DNA of 64,000 nt from Erysipelotrichaceae bacterium (lineage in GTDB: Bacteria > Bacillota_I > Bacilli_A > Erysipelotrichales > Erysipelotrichaceae), in contig JAFULN010000035.1 in the NCBI GenBank assembly GCA_017473335.1, positions 1-64,000 on the forward strand. The letters run 5' to 3'. The translations under genes were made by a program, and so were the position numbers. Position 1 is the first letter of the stretch, and each line of letters opens with the position of its first letter. The notes beneath the pieces are model-generated. The model did no database searches, was not told where the DNA came from, and saw only the letters and a program-made list of their open reading frames with translations. Of this stretch, positions 61,514 to 64,000 are shown piece after piece.

Positions 61514-62605
61514 ATGAAGAAAGTATTTTTTACAAGTGAAAGCGTCACAAGCGGTCATCCAGATAAAATCTGTGATTTGATTGCCGATTCCATTTTAGAT
61601 GCTGCAATTGCTGGTGACAAAGAAAGTCATATGGCAGTTGAAGCTACAATTAAAGATGATTTTATCTTAGTTTATGGTGAAGCCAATACAAAAGCTGATA
61701 TTGATTATGAAGGCATCGCAAAGCGTGTACTGAAAGAAATTGGCTATGAAGAAGAATATCAGGTACTGGTAAAAGTGAATAAGCAGTCTGCTGAAATTGA
61801 TTCAGCAGTAGCTCATGATTCCATCAGTGCGGGTGACCAGGGGATTATGTTTGGCTATGCATGTGATGAAACTGAAAACTACATGCCTTTGGCAATTGAT
61901 ACAGCTCATGCATTAGCTCGCAAGCTGGAAGAAGTTCGCAGAGCTTCTAATGGACTTTTGAAGCCAGATGGAAAGACTCAGGTGACTGTTGAATATGTAG
62001 ATGGTGAACCTAAGCGTATTGATGCAATTGTTATTTCTACTCAGCATGCAGCTGAACTGAGTCAGGAAGCATTAAAAGAAATGATGATGAATGAAGTAGT
62101 GCTGACAACAGTTGATCCTAAGTGGCTGGATGAAAATACTCGTTATCTGATCAATCCATCAGGAAGCTTTGTTGTAGGTGGAAGCTTTGGTGACTCTGGT
62201 ACAACAGGTCGTAAGATTGTTGTAGATACATATGGCGGAACTGCTCCAATTGGCGGTGGATGCTTCTCATCAAAGGACCCAACAAAGGTAGATAGAAGTG
62301 CTGCTTACTATGCACGTTATGTATGCCGTTCACTGGTTGAAGCAAAATTGTGCAGAAAGTGCCAGATTCAGCTGTCTTATGCGATTGGTGTAGCACAGCC
62401 AATTTCTGTACTTGTTGAACCATTTGGTACAGCAACAGTATCTGAAGAAGAACTTAACGCAATTGTTGCAAGAAACTTCGACTTCAGCGTAGAAAATATT
62501 ATCAAGGAACTGGATTTAAGACGTCCAATCTATGCTTCTACAGTAAACTATGGACATTTTGGAAAGTCTTATCTGCCTTGGGAACAGGCAAAAACATTGA
62601 AATAA
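61514..62605 (+). CDS. metK: S-adenosylmethionine synthetase
   Basis: Makes S-adenosylmethionine from methionine and ATP in the cytoplasm. 363 aa, shorter than the 380-400 of many MetK proteins. VTSGHPDKICD (His 15, Asp 17), SAGDQGIMFGYA and GRKIVVDTYGG are the active-site loops. The glycine-rich parts are unusual: GGSFGDSGTTGRK and GGCFSSKDPTKVDRSAAY where GPQGDAGLTGRK and GGGAFSGKDPTKVDRS are common, so it belongs to a divergent branch. The start is ATG 61514 behind GGAGGAAG; frames reaching back to 61418 run through the riboswitch. Controlled by the S-box leader. Confidence 0.96.
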   Translation: MKKVFFTSESVTSGHPDKICDLIADSILDAAIAGDKESHMAVEATIKDDFILVYGEANTKADIDYEGIAKRVLKEIGYEEEYQVLVKVNKQSAEIDSAVAHDSISAGDQGIMFGYACDETENYMPLAIDTAHALARKLEEVRRASNGLLKPDGKTQVTVEYVDGEPKRIDAIVISTQHAAELSQEALKEMMMNEVVLTTVDPKWLDENTRYLINPSGSFVVGGSFGDSGTTGRKIVVDTYGGTAPIGGGCFSSKDPTKVDRSAAYYARYVCRSLVEAKLCRKCQIQLSYAIGVAQPISVLVEPFGTATVSEEELNAIVARNFDFSVENIIKELDLRRPIYASTVNYGHFGKSYLPWEQAKTLK

Positions 62606-62630
62606 GAGCGAAAGCTCTTTTTCTTTTTTG
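62604..62630 (+). terminator. Rho-independent terminator
   Basis: AAGAGC / GCTCTT stem closed by a GAAA tetraloop, followed by a T run. Confidence 0.88.
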
Positions 62631-62638
62631 GATCCAAC

Positions 62639-62666
62639 TTGAATTGTTTTCATGTCATAGTATAAT
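62639..62666 (+). promoter_or_regulatory. Promoter for rarA
   Basis: TTGAAT at 62639-62644, a 16-bp spacer, TATAAT at 62661-62666, 20 nt before the ATG. Confidence 0.65.
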
Positions 62667-62686
62667 AAAGAAAACAGGAGTCATGT

Positions 62687-64000
62687 ATGGAAAAAATAAG
62701 TTTGTTTGAAGGACAAGTCGAAGCGCCTTTGGCAAGTCGTCTAAGACCAAGAAATCTAGAGGAATATGTAGGTCAGAGTCATCTGATTTCAGAAGGGAAA
62801 ATACTTCGTCATATGATTGAATATGACAAAATAGGTTCAATGATTTTCTGGGGGCCTCCTGGAGTTGGGAAGACGACGCTGGCTCGTATTATTGCAGAAA
62901 AGACAAATTCACACTTTATTGATTTTAGTGCTGTGACCAGTGGAATCAAGGAAATTAAAGAAGTGATGAAAAAAGCAGATGAAGCACGAAAAATGGGGAT
63001 TAGAACCATTTTGTTTGTGGATGAAATTCATCGTTTTAATAAAGCTCAGCAGGATGCTTTTTTGCCTTATGTTGAAAAAGGAAGCATCATTTTGATTGGT
63101 GCAACAACTGAAAATCCTTCGTTTGAAATCAATTCAGCTCTTTTGAGCAGATGTCGAGTGTTTGTGCTTCAGGCACTAAGTACTGAAGATATCATTCAGC
63201 TGATTCAAAATGCCTTACAAGATCCAAGAGGTTTTGGACATCAGTCTGTATTCATTTCAAATGAAATGATCAGACAGATTGCAGTGTTTGCCTCAGGAGA
63301 TGCAAGAACTGCTTTAAATACACTAGAAATGGCTGTGCTCAATGGAAAGGTACAAGATCAGCAAATCGTTGTGGATGAAGAGCTGATTAAACAATGTATC
63401 TCACGCCGTACATTGATGTATGACAAGGATGGAGAAGAACATTATAATTTGATATCTGCACTGCACAAGTCGATGCGTAATTCTGATGTGGATGCAGCAA
63501 TTTACTGGACATCAAGAATGCTGGAAGGCGGAGAAGACCCTTTATATATCGCAAGACGTCTGGTACGTTTTGCTTCAGAAGATATAGGCATGGCCGACAG
63601 CCGTGCTCTTGAAATTACGATAGCTGCTTATCAGGCGTGTCATTTTATTGGAATGCCTGAGTGTTCAGTACATTTGACACATGCAGTAACTTATTTGTCT
63701 TTGGCCCCTAAGTCCAATGCGCTTTATATGGCGTATGAAAAAGCTAAAAAGGATGCACTTACTCAACTGGAAGAGCCAGTTCCGCTGCATCTAAGAAATG
63801 CAGTAACCAAACTGATGAAAGATTTGGATTATGGCAAAGGATATCAGTATGCACATGATACAGAAGATAAACTGACGATGATGACATGTCTTCCAGATAA
63901 TCTTTTAGGAACTAAGTATTATGTTCCAACTCGTCAAGGTTCAGAAGCGAAGGTAAGTGATCGTCTTGAAGCTATTGAAAAATGGAAACAGTCACGTAGG
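62687..64000 (+). CDS. rarA: Replication-associated recombination protein A, cut by the window end
   Basis: RarA/MgsA, an AAA+ ATPase of the clamp-loader group that acts at stalled replication forks. N-terminal PLASRLRPRNLEEYVGQSHL, Walker A GPPGVGKTT (Lys 62), Walker B ILFVDEIHRFNKAQQDAF, sensor GATTENPSFEIN, then the C-terminal tetramer-forming domain with EDPLYIARRLVRFASEDIG. 438 codons are open to the last base with no stop; the family is about 420-450 aa, so only a few residues can be missing. The start is ATG 62687, 6 nt after AGGAG; the ATG at 62683 is in another frame. Confidence 0.95.
   Translation, partial: MEKISLFEGQVEAPLASRLRPRNLEEYVGQSHLISEGKILRHMIEYDKIGSMIFWGPPGVGKTTLARIIAEKTNSHFIDFSAVTSGIKEIKEVMKKADEARKMGIRTILFVDEIHRFNKAQQDAFLPYVEKGSIILIGATTENPSFEINSALLSRCRVFVLQALSTEDIIQLIQNALQDPRGFGHQSVFISNEMIRQIAVFASGDARTALNTLEMAVLNGKVQDQQIVVDEELIKQCISRRTLMYDKDGEEHYNLISALHKSMRNSDVDAAIYWTSRMLEGGEDPLYIARRLVRFASEDIGMADSRALEITIAAYQACHFIGMPECSVHLTHAVTYLSLAPKSNALYMAYEKAKKDALTQLEEPVPLHLRNAVTKLMKDLDYGKGYQYAHDTEDKLTMMTCLPDNLLGTKYYVPTRQGSEAKVSDRLEAIEKWKQSRR

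Noticed and set aside
1-64000. tRNA, rRNA, CRISPR arrays, prophage or defence genes
   Set aside because: I looked on both strands and saw none; the window is envelope biosynthesis, two ISL3 elements and a few housekeeping genes.

Overview
This is an AT-rich, low-GC Gram-positive (Bacillota) chromosome segment. It has strong GGAGG-type ribosome binding sites, extended -10 promoters, an S-box leader before metK, lipoprotein signals, LCP ligases and an LtaS-like enzyme, and no outer-membrane functions. The mix of LCP, DHHW/MBOAT, YfhO and ISL3-type genes resembles gut Erysipelotrichales-like Firmicutes, but that placement is an inference.

Almost the whole window (about 1.2-61 kb) is one very large cell-envelope glycopolymer region, read mostly on the + strand. 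It opens beside a wrecked ISL3 transposase (1-1000). Block A (1178-13116) holds an initiating phosphoglycosyltransferase, a DUF4422 glycosyltransferase, GT2 and GT4 enzymes, a TagG/TagH-like ABC exporter, an EpsG-type polymerase and a Wzx flippase. It ends in a decayed zone (11637-13791) with an antisense acyltransferase fragment. Block B (13792-34271) holds polyprenyl-phosphate GT2 enzymes, a DUF2304 protein, a set of large GT-C-like membrane proteins (two YfhO and one DUF6056 among them), a DHHW/MBOAT O-acylation pair, a large LCP protein with extra domains, and an LtaS-like phosphotransferase. Block C (34379-45217) has five GT2 enzymes, GtrA, an O-antigen ligase/polymerase-like protein, two flippases and a GtrB-like GT2. 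Block D (45262-56052) has two more MBOAT/SGNH pairs, a GT4, a GH9 lipoprotein and a second, lipoprotein-type LCP; pduL sits inside it as an apparent metabolic passenger.

An intact ISL3 element (56073-57637) sits exactly between convergent transcription units. It carries three 20-bp repeats at each end and an 8-bp target duplication, and it splits a bidirectional terminator. Beyond it, on the - strand, lie a GT-C protein and a protein O-mannosyltransferase-like GT39 carrying a probable discoidin-like insertion. The right edge returns to housekeeping genes: metK with a SAM-I riboswitch, and rarA, which runs off the window.

Working model (inference): Block A and Block C enzymes build undecaprenyl-linked repeat units, which are exported by an ABC route and by Wzx/Wzy routes. 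The DPM1-like GT2 and GtrB enzymes make polyprenyl-phosphate sugars. GtrA/DUF2304-type proteins flip or support them, and the YfhO/DUF6056/GT-C proteins use them outside the membrane. MBOAT/SGNH pairs O-acylate the polymer, and the two LCP proteins attach it to peptidoglycan. The two LCP proteins share an unusual periplasmic-binding-like domain ahead of the ligase domain. Together with the GT-C set, this is the best candidate for an undescribed system here.
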